NCBI GenBank assembly: GCA_027488395.1
Contig: JAIYBT010000010.1
Location: 62,001 to 126,000, forward strand
From: Methylophilaceae bacterium
Lineage (GTDB): Bacteria > Pseudomonadota > Gammaproteobacteria > Burkholderiales > Methylophilaceae
Direction: 5' to 3'
Length of the DNA stretch: 64,000 nucleotides
Shown here piece after piece: positions 15,284-24,756 of the stretch. The position numbers were made by a program, and so were the translations under genes. The notes under the pieces were generated by a model, which was not told the DNA's origin, searched no databases, and was given only the letters and a program-made list of their open reading frames with translations. How positions within the stretch are numbered: the stretch's first letter is position 1; every line of letters begins with the position of its first letter.

Positions 15284-16257
15284 TGCCCTACTTGCTTTTG
15301 CTCCCATTGCCAAGCATGCGCCACAATGGTTTCTAAATCAGTAAATACTGGCGCCCAACCTAAAATATGTCGCGCACGGGTGGCATCAGCCACCAAGCGC
15401 GCTGGATCCCCCTCACGACGCGGACCATCAATCACCTGCACGTGCTTGCCAGAAATCTGTTGCACGGCGTCTATCACCGCTTGTACCGAAAACCCAGCAC
15501 CATTGCCTAAATTAAAGCGGTCACTGTCGCCACCATTTTTTAAGTAGGTTAAAGCGGCTAAATGCGCTGCGCATAAATCTACAATATGAATATAGTCGCG
15601 AATACACGTTCCATCTGGCGTGTCGTAATCCCGACCAAATACTTGAATATGCTCACGACGACCAGAAGCCGCTTGTAAAATCAGCGGAATTAAATGCGTT
15701 TCAGGATCATGTCGCTCGCCCAATTGCCCTTCTGGATCTGCACCCGCGGCGTTAAAGTAACGCAAACAAACCGATTTAAAACCAAACGCTTTGTCGTAAT
15801 CGGCAAGCACCTGCTCTATCATCCATTTAGAGCGCCCGTAGGGATTGAGTGGACGATTAGGATGCGCTTCATCAATTGGCACATAATCAGGTTCGCCAAA
15901 TACAGCAGCCGTGGACGAAAATATAAACTTTCTCACCTCAAACTTGAGCATGGTATCTAACAAGTTCAAAGTGTTAGTCACGTTGTTGCGATAGTAGATG
16001 TCTGGCTTACGTACGGATTCACCCACCTGAATAAACGAAGCAAAATGCATCACCGCCTCAGGTTGATGCTCAGTAAACACTTTGTTTAAAAAGGCCACAT
16101 CGGCCAAATCACCTTCAACAAAAGTGCCACCTAATACTGCATCGCGATGTCCACTGGATAAATTGTCTAAAGTGATCACTTGATGATCGTTTGCCAATAA
16201 CATTTTGACCATGTGTGAGCCGATATACCCTGCCCCACCAACTACTAAAACTCGCAT
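15280..16257 (-). CDS. galE: UDP-glucose 4-epimerase
   Basis: A 325-residue extended short-chain dehydrogenase that interconverts UDP-glucose and UDP-galactose, supplying galactose units for surface glycans. The NAD-binding GGAGYIGSH is at residues 7-15. The catalytic YxxxK is Tyr140-Lys144 in NPYGRSK, with the SST active-site loop at 114-116. Length is normal for GalE. A TAGGAG Shine-Dalgarno sits 6 nt before the ATG. It is 14 bp downstream of ugd in the same direction, so the unit wecB-ugd-galE makes UDP-Gal and UDP-GlcA for the neighbouring locus. Confidence 0.95.
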   Translation of the reverse strand: MRVLVVGGAGYIGSHMVKMLLANDHQVITLDNLSSGHRDAVLGGTFVEGDLADVAFLNKVFTEHQPEAVMHFASFIQVGESVRKPDIYYRNNVTNTLNLLDTMLKFEVRKFIFSSTAAVFGEPDYVPIDEAHPNRPLNPYGRSKWMIEQVLADYDKAFGFKSVCLRYFNAAGADPEGQLGERHDPETHLIPLILQAASGRREHIQVFGRDYDTPDGTCIRDYIHIVDLCAAHLAALTYLKNGGDSDRFNLGNGAGFSVQAVIDAVQQISGKHVQVIDGPRREGDPARLVADATRARHILGWAPVFTDLETIVAHAWQWEQKQVGH

Positions 16258-16271
16258 CTGAATCTCCTAAA

Positions 16272-17438
16272 TTAATCGTTCCCAAATAAATCACGGGTAT
16301 AAATTTTATCCATCACATCTTCAAGCTCTTTGGCATGACGGTTAGCAATAATTACATCTGATCGTTCTTTAAATTCGTTTAAATCATTTACAACCAAAGA
16401 GTTGAAAAAAACAGGCGCATTTAGAACTGGTTCATAAACAATGACTTCAATTCCCTTGGCTTTGAGGCGCTTCATAATGCCTTGTATGGATGAAGCTCTA
16501 AAGTTATCTGAACCAGCTTTCATAATTAGCCTGTAAATACCAACTACTTTAGGCTTACGTTTAAAAATACTCTCTGCAATAAAATCTTTGCGCGTAGTGT
16601 TAGCCTCAACAATGGCATTGATTAAGTTTTGTGGTACGTGCGAATAATTAGCTAATAACTGTTTAGTATCTTTGGGTAAACAGTACCCTCCATAACCAAA
16701 AGATGGATTGTTGTAGTGATTACCAATACGGGGATCTAAACATACACCATTAATAATTTGTAACGTATCCAATCCATTGGTTTCAGCGTAAGTATCTAGC
16801 TCATTAAAGTACGCCACACGCATTGCTAAGTATGTATTTGCAAATAGTTTAATAGCTTCTGCTTCCGAACTATTGGTTAGCAATACGGATACATCAGGTT
16901 TTAAACAGTTATCTTTAAGTAAATTTGCAAAGGTTTGAGCGCGTTCAGACACCTCACCAACAACAATGCGCGATGGATACAAATTATCGTAAAGAGCTTT
17001 ACCCTCACGTAAAAACTCGGGTGAAAATATTAAATTGGAGCAATTTAGCTGGGCAGATATTTTTTTTGTATATCCCACTGGTGTCGTAGACTTAATCACC
17101 ATCACTGCGTTCGGATTTATCGCCATCACAGATTTTATAACTGCCTCGACAGACGAAGTATTGAAATAGTGCGTTTCTGCGTCATAATCTGTTGGTGTCG
17201 CAATAATCACATAATCCGCATTCGAGTAAGCTAATATCGGGTCAGTGGTAGCAGTGAGGTGAAGTGATTTATGTGCTAAAAAGTCTTCAATCTCTTTATC
17301 TACAATCGTAGCTTGATGATTATTAATCAGAGCAACTTTTTCTGGATTAATATCAATTGCGATAACTTCATGCGTTTGTGCAAGTAATACAGCCAAAGAT
17401 AAGCCTACATAACCAGTGCCTGCAACAGTAATTTTCAA
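16272..17438 (-). CDS. ugd: UDP-glucose 6-dehydrogenase (copy 1)
   Basis: A 388-residue enzyme oxidising UDP-glucose to UDP-glucuronate with two NAD+. Visible are the N-terminal GTGYVG at 7-12, substrate-site residues in [14 protein letters not shown] (Lys197, Asn201) and the catalytic Cys253 in [11 protein letters not shown]. Length equals E. coli Ugd. The start is a TTG at 17436-17438 preceded by AGGA 9 nt away. It yields the canonical [13 protein letters not shown]-terminus, and no ATG fits. A second, clearly paralogous copy is encoded at 39998-41164. Confidence 0.93.
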   Translation of the reverse strand: MKITVAGTGYVGLSLAVLLAQTHEVIAIDINPEKVALINNHQATIVDKEIEDFLAHKSLHLTATTDPILAYSNADYVIIATPTDYDAETHYFNTSSVEAVIKSVMAINPNAVMVIKSTTPVGYTKKISAQLNCSNLIFSPEFLREGKALYDNLYPSRIVVGEVSERAQTFANLLKDNCLKPDVSVLLTNSSEAEAIKLFANTYLAMRVAYFNELDTYAETNGLDTLQIINGVCLDPRIGNHYNNPSFGYGGYCLPKDTKQLLANYSHVPQNLINAIVEANTTRKDFIAESIFKRKPKVVGIYRLIMKAGSDNFRASSIQGIMKRLKAKGIEVIVYEPVLNAPVFFNSLVVNDLNEFKERSDVIIANRHAKELEDVMDKIYTRDLFGND

Positions 17439-17471
17439 TGTTATGTTTCCTAGAAAACCAATTTGATGTGA

Positions 17472-18236
17472 TCAATTTTTTGAAAACTTAATCACAATAT
17501 ATAAAAACTTTACCATATCGACACTATAGCGTTTTAACAAACGACGTGGTTCTTGAAGCAATCTGAATAACCATTCAAGTTTAAGTTTTTGAATGAATAA
17601 TGGTGCTCTTATTTTTGCACCTGACCAAAAATCAAATAAAGCCCCTACGCCAAAAATATACGATACATTCAATGCTTTATGATGTTCTAAAATCCATTGC
17701 TCTTGTATTGGATTGCCCATAGCCACAAATAATGTGTCCGCACCAGATTCATTAATTGCTTGAATCAAATCGCTGTTACGATTGCGATCAAAATAACCAT
17801 CTTGAATACCGACAACTTTGTGGGTTGGGTAATTTGAATCGAGATAGCATTTAGCCTTTTTAACGACATCTGGTTTTGCACCCAATAAAAAAATATTTAA
17901 TGAATGATCAACATGATTTAAAAAATAAGGTGAAAAATCGGTCCCGTTTAGGTTTTCAATAAAAGAGCGACCGTGCACTATTTTGGCTGCAATATTCAAA
18001 GCCACACCATCATTTGCGAGAACAACGCGGTCGAGATACTGAGCATATTGTTTAAACATGGCACGACAATTTACGACAAAATTTGTGTTCACGAAAAAAA
18101 GGATCGTTTTTTGTTGAGCAGAATGGTTGGCTTTTAATAAAAATAATAACTTTTCAGAAGTCGTATTTAATATATCGAATCCAGCTAATTCAATCGTTTC
18201 GATTGAATCCTTATTCATCGTTTTATTTAAAGCCAT
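17472..18236 (-). CDS. WecB/TagA/CpsF family glycosyltransferase
   Basis: A 254-residue GT26-family enzyme, which transfers N-acetylmannosamine(-uronate) or related residues to lipid-linked acceptors. Typical features are the LANDGVALNIAAK segment, NGTDF in the first half and VAMGNPIQEQWI towards the end. It belongs to the minus-strand unit with ugd and galE (33 bp gap to ugd). The acceptor and donor in this glycan are not known. The ATG at 18236 is used; a second ATG at 18218 is possible because no strong Shine-Dalgarno marks either. Confidence 0.87.
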   Translation of the reverse strand: MALNKTMNKDSIETIELAGFDILNTTSEKLLFLLKANHSAQQKTILFFVNTNFVVNCRAMFKQYAQYLDRVVLANDGVALNIAAKIVHGRSFIENLNGTDFSPYFLNHVDHSLNIFLLGAKPDVVKKAKCYLDSNYPTHKVVGIQDGYFDRNRNSDLIQAINESGADTLFVAMGNPIQEQWILEHHKALNVSYIFGVGALFDFWSGAKIRAPLFIQKLKLEWLFRLLQEPRRLLKRYSVDMVKFLYIVIKFSKN

Positions 18237-18496
18237 GGTGTTGTCTCAAGTACCGTCAAAAAAATTAAGATGATTCAAATATTCATCTATAAGTGTATCT
18301 TGCTTTCAAACCTATCTCTCATTGCTATCAACCTAATTTTAAAATTTTTTATTTTTTATTATTGTTTTGGTGTTATCAAATTTTATGAAAAAAATAACAA
18401 GAGTCACAAAAGCATGAACAATCTAAGGTATGCTTTTAGGAAAGTTAATTTTTAATGTCGCATTTTGATTGAGTAAGTTGTGTACTCCAATTGGTT

Positions 18497-20179
18497 ATGA
18501 TCAAAAATATCGTTGAAATACCTTCAGGCACCATGCTTGATGTGGATGTTTGTATCGTTGGTGCAGGCGCAGCCGGCATCGCTACTGCACTATCATTATC
18601 TGGACGTGGGCTAAACATTTTGCTTTTGGAGTCTGGTTTGGAGCATTTTAACCAGCAAACGCAAAATCTTTATCAAGGCTCACTAACTGATGCCAATCTA
18701 CACAGCCCACCTGATAAATATCGACACAGGCGTTTTGGTGGTTCAACTGCAATATGGGGTGGACGCTGCATGCCCTTCGATCCAATTGACTTTGAGCAAA
18801 GAGACCATATTCCATTTAGCGGATGGCCTATCGTTTACAATGACCTGCATCCTTATTTTGTTTTAGCCAATCGTTTTTTAGAGGCAGGTACTTACGAATA
18901 TGATGCAGATAAAGTGTTTGGCGCAGAGGCCAAACCTTTATTTAAGGGCTTTAAAAGCGATCGATTATTCACCAATAATATGGAACGTTTTTCCTGCCCT
19001 ACAAATGTAGGCTTGAGGTACCATCGCAGACTCCAAGATGCAAAGGATATTCAGCTAATATTAGGTGCGAACGTAACAGGTATCCGTTTAGATGCGAACG
19101 CTACAACTGTTAGCCATTTGAACGTTGCAAGTCTTGAACAACACACTTTCAATGTTAAAGCTAAAAAAATTGTGTTGGCAACAGGTGGAATCGAGGTTGC
19201 ACGATTATTACTTGCATCCAACGACGTTTGTCCATCGGGTATTAGTAATAAGCATGATGTGGTCGGACGTTATTACCAGTGCCACATCGCCGGTAACCTT
19301 GGGAAATTAACCATTTTTGGTAATCCTAACAGTGTAAGGCATGGGTATGAAGTTTCACCCGAAGGTATATATTGCCGTAGGCGGCTCGCATTAGACGCTG
19401 CAACCCAGCGTAAAGCCAAAGTTGGTAACTTAGTTGCACGGTTACATTTTCCTAAAATAGTTGATCCATCTCATAAAATTGGGGTGTTATCTGGCTTGTT
19501 TCTCGCTAAAAACTTTATTAGTTATGAATATGGCAAACGTCTCAAAGATGGTCAAGCCACGCTATCTACATACCTACATCATTTTAAAAACATATTGTTT
19601 GATCCAATAGATACGTATTTATTTTTATATCGCTGGCTCACCAAAAGGACCTTAGCGCAGCGTAAATTTCCTTCAGTGATTCTTAATAATAAAAACAATC
19701 AGTTCACATTGGAAATTCACAGCGAACAAATCCCTAACCCAGATAGCCGCATCACCTTAATTACTGAAAAGGATACTCTAGGTATGCCAAAAGTTAATAT
19801 TGATTGGCGTTACTTACCTGAAGACATCCAATCGGTAGAAAAAACTTTAGATGTGTTTGTTGAAGAGTTTCAAAAAAGTGGTGTTGGTGTGTTCGAATTT
19901 AATAAAGCGCAATTAGAAGAAGATTTAACAAGGTTTGGCGCTTATGGTGGCCATCATATTGGTACTGCACGTATGGGGAATGACCCCACTACCTCTGTGG
20001 TCGATCAGCATTGTAAGGTCCATGACTTAGATAACTTATATATTGCAAGCTCTGCAGTGTTTCCAACTAGTAGTCAAGCCAACCCAACGTTAACGATTGT
20101 TGCGTTAAGTTTAAGATTGGCAGACCACTTAGCACAAACTGTGGGTGCGAAAGCTCAAGCACAACATTTAACAATTTAA
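18497..20179 (+). CDS. GMC-family FAD oxidoreductase
   Basis: A 560-residue flavoprotein of the glucose-methanol-choline oxidoreductase type. It has an FAD-binding GAGAAG at 22-27 and a GGSTAIWGGRC segment. The C-terminal GMC pattern includes the catalytic region GGHHIGTARMG and a closing HDLDNLYIASSAVFPT. GMC enzymes oxidise alcohol groups of sugars or other small molecules. In this position a sugar or lipid-linked intermediate of the glycan is a reasonable guess, not proven. A TTG at 18491 would add two residues; the ATG is preferred. The gene is divergent from wecB and heads a three-gene plus-strand group inside an otherwise minus-strand locus. Confidence 0.86.
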   Translation: MIKNIVEIPSGTMLDVDVCIVGAGAAGIATALSLSGRGLNILLLESGLEHFNQQTQNLYQGSLTDANLHSPPDKYRHRRFGGSTAIWGGRCMPFDPIDFEQRDHIPFSGWPIVYNDLHPYFVLANRFLEAGTYEYDADKVFGAEAKPLFKGFKSDRLFTNNMERFSCPTNVGLRYHRRLQDAKDIQLILGANVTGIRLDANATTVSHLNVASLEQHTFNVKAKKIVLATGGIEVARLLLASNDVCPSGISNKHDVVGRYYQCHIAGNLGKLTIFGNPNSVRHGYEVSPEGIYCRRRLALDAATQRKAKVGNLVARLHFPKIVDPSHKIGVLSGLFLAKNFISYEYGKRLKDGQATLSTYLHHFKNILFDPIDTYLFLYRWLTKRTLAQRKFPSVILNNKNNQFTLEIHSEQIPNPDSRITLITEKDTLGMPKVNIDWRYLPEDIQSVEKTLDVFVEEFQKSGVGVFEFNKAQLEEDLTRFGAYGGHHIGTARMGNDPTTSVVDQHCKVHDLDNLYIASSAVFPTSSQANPTLTIVALSLRLADHLAQTVGAKAQAQHLTI

Positions 20180-20185
20180 GTGAAC

Positions 20186-21157
20186 ATGATGAAAGTATTG
20201 ATCTTAGGTGCCACTGGGCATGTCGGCAATCGGTTATGTAAATATCTTAGTCAGCATAAATATCAAGTAATTGCTGCTTCGAGAGGCCGTTTAAAAACGC
20301 CTATTCATGACCACATAATCCTAGACACACTTAATTTTGAAGCAATGCGTACAGCGCTTACGCAAGTTGATGCCGTAGTGAATTGTGTTGCGGGTGATAA
20401 ATACTCGATTGGGCAAGGAGCCGAAATTTTAGCGAATGCGGCAAAGGCGGCAGGTAACCCAATGATTATTCATTTAAGTACCATGTCGGTATATGGTGGT
20501 AATGAAGGCAATGTCACTGAAAACACTCCGTTTGATCCAAGTTATGGATGGTATGCAGCAGCCAAATGTGAAGCTGAATCTCATATGCAAACATATGCTG
20601 ATGCTGGCGGTAGGGTCATTTCGTTTAGGCCAGGCTGTGTGCATGGTCCAGGAAGCCACTTATGGGTCAGTCGTCCAGCACAGTTACTCAAAAGTTACCG
20701 CTTGGGTGATTTAGGGGATGCAGGAGACGGTTGGAGCAACTTGGTACATGTAGATGACGTTGTCAGAGCAATTAAAATTGGGCTTGAAATATCACTTCAA
20801 CCAGGTGAACACAAAAAATACAATCTAGCAGCACCTGATAGCCCACGCTGGAATCAATATTTGTTTGATATTGCATCATCAATCGGGGCTACCCCCATCA
20901 AGCGGATTAGCAGACTGCAGTTAAAACTTGATTCAAAATTGTGGAGTCCTGCAATCAAAGTGTGTCAAATCGTATCTCGCAAAATGGGCTTAAAAGTGAG
21001 TTTTTTACCGGAGCCATTACCGCCAAGTTTAGTCAAGCTTTTCGACCAGCACATATTCTTAAATTCCGATGAATTTAGCAAAGCACATCTATTTAGTTAT
21101 ACCACTTACACGGATAGCTTAAATGATTCCATCCAATGGCTTAAAAGTCAGTTATAA
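20186..21157 (+). CDS. NAD-dependent epimerase/dehydratase family protein
   Basis: A protein of about 323 residues of the extended/atypical short-chain dehydrogenase superfamily. The nucleotide-binding motif GATGHVGN lies near the N-terminus, the active-site YAAAK comes later (GWYAAAKCEAES) and a C-terminal substrate domain follows. It probably modifies a nucleotide sugar, but the reaction cannot be told. It follows the GMC oxidoreductase almost without gap: a GTG at 20180 directly after the stop, or ATGs at 20186 and 20189, could initiate. The tight coupling suggests that the two oxidoreductases act on the same or sequential substrates. Confidence 0.85.
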   Translation: MMKVLILGATGHVGNRLCKYLSQHKYQVIAASRGRLKTPIHDHIILDTLNFEAMRTALTQVDAVVNCVAGDKYSIGQGAEILANAAKAAGNPMIIHLSTMSVYGGNEGNVTENTPFDPSYGWYAAAKCEAESHMQTYADAGGRVISFRPGCVHGPGSHLWVSRPAQLLKSYRLGDLGDAGDGWSNLVHVDDVVRAIKIGLEISLQPGEHKKYNLAAPDSPRWNQYLFDIASSIGATPIKRISRLQLKLDSKLWSPAIKVCQIVSRKMGLKVSFLPEPLPPSLVKLFDQHIFLNSDEFSKAHLFSYTTYTDSLNDSIQWLKSQL

Positions 21158-21186
21158 ATCATTGTCATTTTAAAGATCATAATTTA

Positions 21187-22269
21187 ATGGTTACCTCAGT
21201 TGCAAACTCAAAAAATAGGTATGCTTTTGCGGATAGTTTACGAGGCATCGCTGCTTTATGGGATGTGTTGTATCACTTATTTCATGGCAACCATGTTCAG
21301 GTTCTGAGCAACAATATTGGCAGTGTTCTAACTGCTGTACTTTTTGAATACGGCAATTTAGGCGTGCCGATTTTTTTTGTGTTGAGTGGATTTGTAATGG
21401 CGGTCACAACCAGTTCAAAACAAATGCACACGAGTCAGTGTATCAACTTTATGATTCGACGCTTAGTCAGACTTACCCCACCCTATTATTTCAGCATCTT
21501 ACTTTCGGTTTTATTACTTTGGGTGAAGTATAAAACAGTAGATTCATCCACACCCCTGCCAGATGTAAGTGCCATCGTTGCACATTTGTTTTACCTGCAA
21601 GAGTTTTTTAATTTCAAAGAAATTAATGTAATTTATTGGACCTTGTGTTTTGAAATACAGTTTTATATAGCCTTCACATTGCTAATCTTTATTGCTGGGA
21701 AATTTAAACCACTTAGTCTTGCAAATTATATTGTATTGATAGTGTTCACTTTGGTTGGTTTGTTATGGCTAATTTCAGAGGATGTTAGGTCTTTTTATCA
21801 AACAAATATTTATCGTAATACGCTATTTTTACCCTATTGGTATGCATTTAGTGTTGGCGCATTGGTTGGATGGACTTTAGAAAAAACACATTATTTATTT
21901 AAGTCTTATGTAATTTTTTTCTTTATAAGTTTGATGATTTATGGATTAAAGAGCGGAGACCTATTTGCATTAACTGCTGGTTTAACTGCAAATTTGTTAT
22001 TACTCGCGCACATGTTTAACAAAATGGGTGTTTGGCTAAATATCAATCCATTACAAAAGCTTGGATTAATTTCATACAGCCTGTATTTGATTCACAATAA
22101 TGTACTTGGTATCGTTGGAAGACTAATTAGAAAGTTTATACAGCCATCATTAAGTGCAGACGTTATGGTGATGCTAGTGAGTCTTTTAGTTTGTTTGGTG
22201 TGCGCATACATCATGTATGTAATAATTGAAAAACCATTTATTAAGCTTAGTCAAAAAATTAAATATTAA
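21187..22269 (+). CDS. Acyltransferase family 3 membrane protein
   Basis: A 360-residue polytopic membrane protein of the acyltransferase-3 (OafA/NodX-like) family, which O-acylates surface sugars. The family start FADSLRGIAALWDVLYHLFHG-type segment (residues 14-34) holds the conserved Arg and His. About ten hydrophobic helices follow and the C-terminal IIEKPF motif is present. It ends the plus-strand trio 29 bp after the epimerase and is convergent with a second acyltransferase. Confidence 0.88.
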   Translation: MVTSVANSKNRYAFADSLRGIAALWDVLYHLFHGNHVQVLSNNIGSVLTAVLFEYGNLGVPIFFVLSGFVMAVTTSSKQMHTSQCINFMIRRLVRLTPPYYFSILLSVLLLWVKYKTVDSSTPLPDVSAIVAHLFYLQEFFNFKEINVIYWTLCFEIQFYIAFTLLIFIAGKFKPLSLANYIVLIVFTLVGLLWLISEDVRSFYQTNIYRNTLFLPYWYAFSVGALVGWTLEKTHYLFKSYVIFFFISLMIYGLKSGDLFALTAGLTANLLLLAHMFNKMGVWLNINPLQKLGLISYSLYLIHNNVLGIVGRLIRKFIQPSLSADVMVMLVSLLVCLVCAYIMYVIIEKPFIKLSQKIKY

Positions 22270-22382
22270 TATTTTTATTTAAAAATGATCTTTATTAAAA
22301 TCAAAGGGTTAAGTTAAGTTTCTTAAAGGCTGAAATAACTATTAAGGATAAATAAATCAATCAAACTTAAGATTTAATTTTA

Positions 22383-23513
22383 TTATTTATTGTTAATAAA
22401 GTTTCTTGATTTTATTCTAAAAGGTTTTTCAATAAAGTGATAAGTAAATTGAGCTATTACAAACGTGATCGCTAAAAAAACTAAAAGAAGGATTACTGCT
22501 ACTGGCGAAGTAAATTGTGGCGCTGATATACCTTCTATCATCAGTTCTGGCCGATCAAATGCAAGCCTCAAAAATTGCTGGAACCCCCACAACACTGCGC
22601 CGTGACACATGTAAAGTGAATAAGAGAGCGTGCCAAGCCAAACCAAACAGTGATGGGTTAACAGTTTTGTGATCAAGTTATTGCCACCCAATACAATACA
22701 TAAGATCAACAACCCACTCACTGGATAAGTTAAAAGCGCAATACCTGTGTACCCTTTATGATTGATGGCTATCAAGTAAATGGCTACGAATACGATTGGG
22801 ATTAACCAGGCTAGTAGATTTTGATGATTGTTTAATCTATGTTGAGAAGATTTTTCAACTTGAGCAGTAATACACCCCACAAAAAAACCAGCCCAACATC
22901 TGAGCATAAAATTGTATTGTTCTGGATCATATGCGAACAGAACATAAATAGCGACTAGCGCAATGGTGACAAAGATAATAAGTTTATACGTTCGCGCAAA
23001 CAGTAAAATCAGGCCAAAAAGCACATAGGTATAAAACTCAGCACTGATCGACCATGCTGGACTATTAAATGACATTGCAATTTCATTTGGCCAAAAGGCT
23101 TTTATTAAAAAAATTTCACGTAAAAAGGCAGATAAATCATTTTGCTCAAAAGGAGCTTTGCTGTGGCTCTCGATGCCATAGTATGCTTGCAGCACATATT
23201 TAAGTGTTTCAATCCCAAGAGCTACCAATAAAAATAGCAAATGCACAGGGTATAGGCGACCAAATCTTAAAAACTGAAATTTGAAAAAACTTCGGGCATC
23301 ATTCAGCTTTTGCCCGTAGGCAGTAAAAATCACATAGCCGGATAACACAAAAAATAAATCTACCATCACCCCGCCACCTCTAATCAATGGGATTTGGTGC
23401 AAAAAGCCATTCCAACTCGGAATGTGATAGAGCACAACAATGAGTGCAGCTATGCCTCGAATACTTTCGAGCGAATCAATTTTTTGCTGTTTAAAAGAGT
23501 CTTGAATATGCAT
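22383..23513 (-). CDS. Acyltransferase family 3 membrane protein
   Basis: A protein of about 376 residues of the acyltransferase-3 family. The N-terminal LESIRGIAALIVVLYH carries the conserved Arg-Gly and His, WSISAEFYTY is in the middle and FIEKPF is near the end, with about ten hydrophobic helices between. It likely acetylates or acylates a sugar of the exopolysaccharide. A TTG at 23525 would add four residues; the ATG at 23513 is preferred, though neither has a clear ribosome site. It is the last gene of the long minus-strand glycan series and follows the membrane glycosyltransferase by about 30 bp. Confidence 0.87.
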   Translation of the reverse strand: MHIQDSFKQQKIDSLESIRGIAALIVVLYHIPSWNGFLHQIPLIRGGGVMVDLFFVLSGYVIFTAYGQKLNDARSFFKFQFLRFGRLYPVHLLFLLVALGIETLKYVLQAYYGIESHSKAPFEQNDLSAFLREIFLIKAFWPNEIAMSFNSPAWSISAEFYTYVLFGLILLFARTYKLIIFVTIALVAIYVLFAYDPEQYNFMLRCWAGFFVGCITAQVEKSSQHRLNNHQNLLAWLIPIVFVAIYLIAINHKGYTGIALLTYPVSGLLILCIVLGGNNLITKLLTHHCLVWLGTLSYSLYMCHGAVLWGFQQFLRLAFDRPELMIEGISAPQFTSPVAVILLLVFLAITFVIAQFTYHFIEKPFRIKSRNFINNK

Positions 23514-23544
23514 GATGTATGGCAAGTTATGCTAAAAATTTCGA

Positions 23545-24717
23545 CTAGTCTTTACGCGATTTCACCCACTCAACTTGTCTATTAATAAAAAATCCTAAGT
23601 AAAGTTTAATTTTGCGAAAAGCGTACACGGGCGCAAAAGCAAGTAATGCCGAAATTGATAAAATATTTTTCCCATGTTTGAACCATGCAATCATTACAAA
23701 TACATTAAATACTACAAATAAAGCAACGCCTAATCCCCAAGGAAATAATGCTCCAGAAAAAAAGCTTATGACAGCCGATATTAATGCAAAAGCTAACGTT
23801 AATAAAAAGAGTAAAGCCAATGGCGGTACACATAAATCTAGTGCCATCGCAATCATCTCAATATTCAAGGTTTTAATGCCTCGCCACAGCAACGGCAAAC
23901 CCTCTTGCGCAATCATACCTAGATGGCCATGTTCCCAACGTGTACGTTGAGAAGTTTCCCCAGCTTGGTGCTCAGGAAACTGGCTTGAGATAAACGCTTC
24001 TGGGCAAAACTTTGGAGCCAATTGTTGGTTCACGAGATCAATACCGAGTTTCATGTCTTCCACAATACTTCCATGAGCGACACTGACATTCGCAATATGC
24101 GCCCATGGAAACGCCATGCCAGAACCCATGAGTAACATAGGTAAATTTAGGCGGTAAAAGCCCAGCGCACGCGTCCAACTTTTTACCACATAGGCAAATT
24201 CAGATAATTTAGTGGATGTTTTTGCATGAGGGGGTGACTGTATCAAATATAGCCCTTGCACAGCCCGTTGCTGGCGATGAACCGCATTTGCCAATGCTGT
24301 AATCGTATTTGGCGCAATCTCACAATCTGCATCAAATATCATCAATATTTCTGGAGGCTGCTGCTTTAAAAATTGAATACCAAAATCTAACGCATAGCCT
24401 TTTCCCCGTTTAGACACATCGTTTCGTTCGATGGCCTCTACTCCAAATGACCTTGCAAGTTCAGCGGTGTCGTCATTACAGTTATCTGCAATCACAACAA
24501 TACGCGTTTGTTGAGTTGTTTGCGCATGAATCGAAGCAAGTGTTTTTAAAATCCCTTTTGATTCATTATGTGCTGGAATCAAAATAGCAATTGATTGATG
24601 AGTAGGCGCTATCTTGTGCAAATAATGTCCTGGCAACACCGCGAACAAAATTTGTAACGAAAACACTAAAACTGGAATTGCCAGTAGAGATAGCGCGATC
24701 CAAAATAAAATACTCAA
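23545..24717 (-). CDS. Membrane-anchored family 2 glycosyltransferase
   Basis: A 390-residue processive-type GT2 enzyme. An N-terminal helix (about 3-28) is followed by the GT-A domain with IPAHNE at 48-52, the metal-binding DAD at 129-131, the acidic ED at 220-221 and QRTRW at 257-261. Several C-terminal membrane helices follow. This arrangement is that of cellulose/hyaluronan-synthase-like transferases that add sugars on the cytoplasmic membrane face. The start is a TTG at 24715-24717 with a strong AGGGAG six bases upstream. It is one of the sugar-adding steps of the exopolysaccharide; donor unknown. Confidence 0.87.
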   Translation of the reverse strand: MSILFWIALSLLAIPVLVFSLQILFAVLPGHYLHKIAPTHQSIAILIPAHNESKGILKTLASIHAQTTQQTRIVVIADNCNDDTAELARSFGVEAIERNDVSKRGKGYALDFGIQFLKQQPPEILMIFDADCEIAPNTITALANAVHRQQRAVQGLYLIQSPPHAKTSTKLSEFAYVVKSWTRALGFYRLNLPMLLMGSGMAFPWAHIANVSVAHGSIVEDMKLGIDLVNQQLAPKFCPEAFISSQFPEHQAGETSQRTRWEHGHLGMIAQEGLPLLWRGIKTLNIEMIAMALDLCVPPLALLFLLTLAFALISAVISFFSGALFPWGLGVALFVVFNVFVMIAWFKHGKNILSISALLAFAPVYAFRKIKLYLGFFINRQVEWVKSRKD

Positions 24718-24756
24718 ACTAATCTCCCTAAGCTATGAATTGTTTTTCTAATCATG

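Noticed and set aside
18270-18455. 61-codon plus-strand frame between wecB and the GMC gene
   Set aside because: Very AT-rich, Ile/Leu/Phe-dominated, no ribosome site; looks like chance in a non-coding divergent region.
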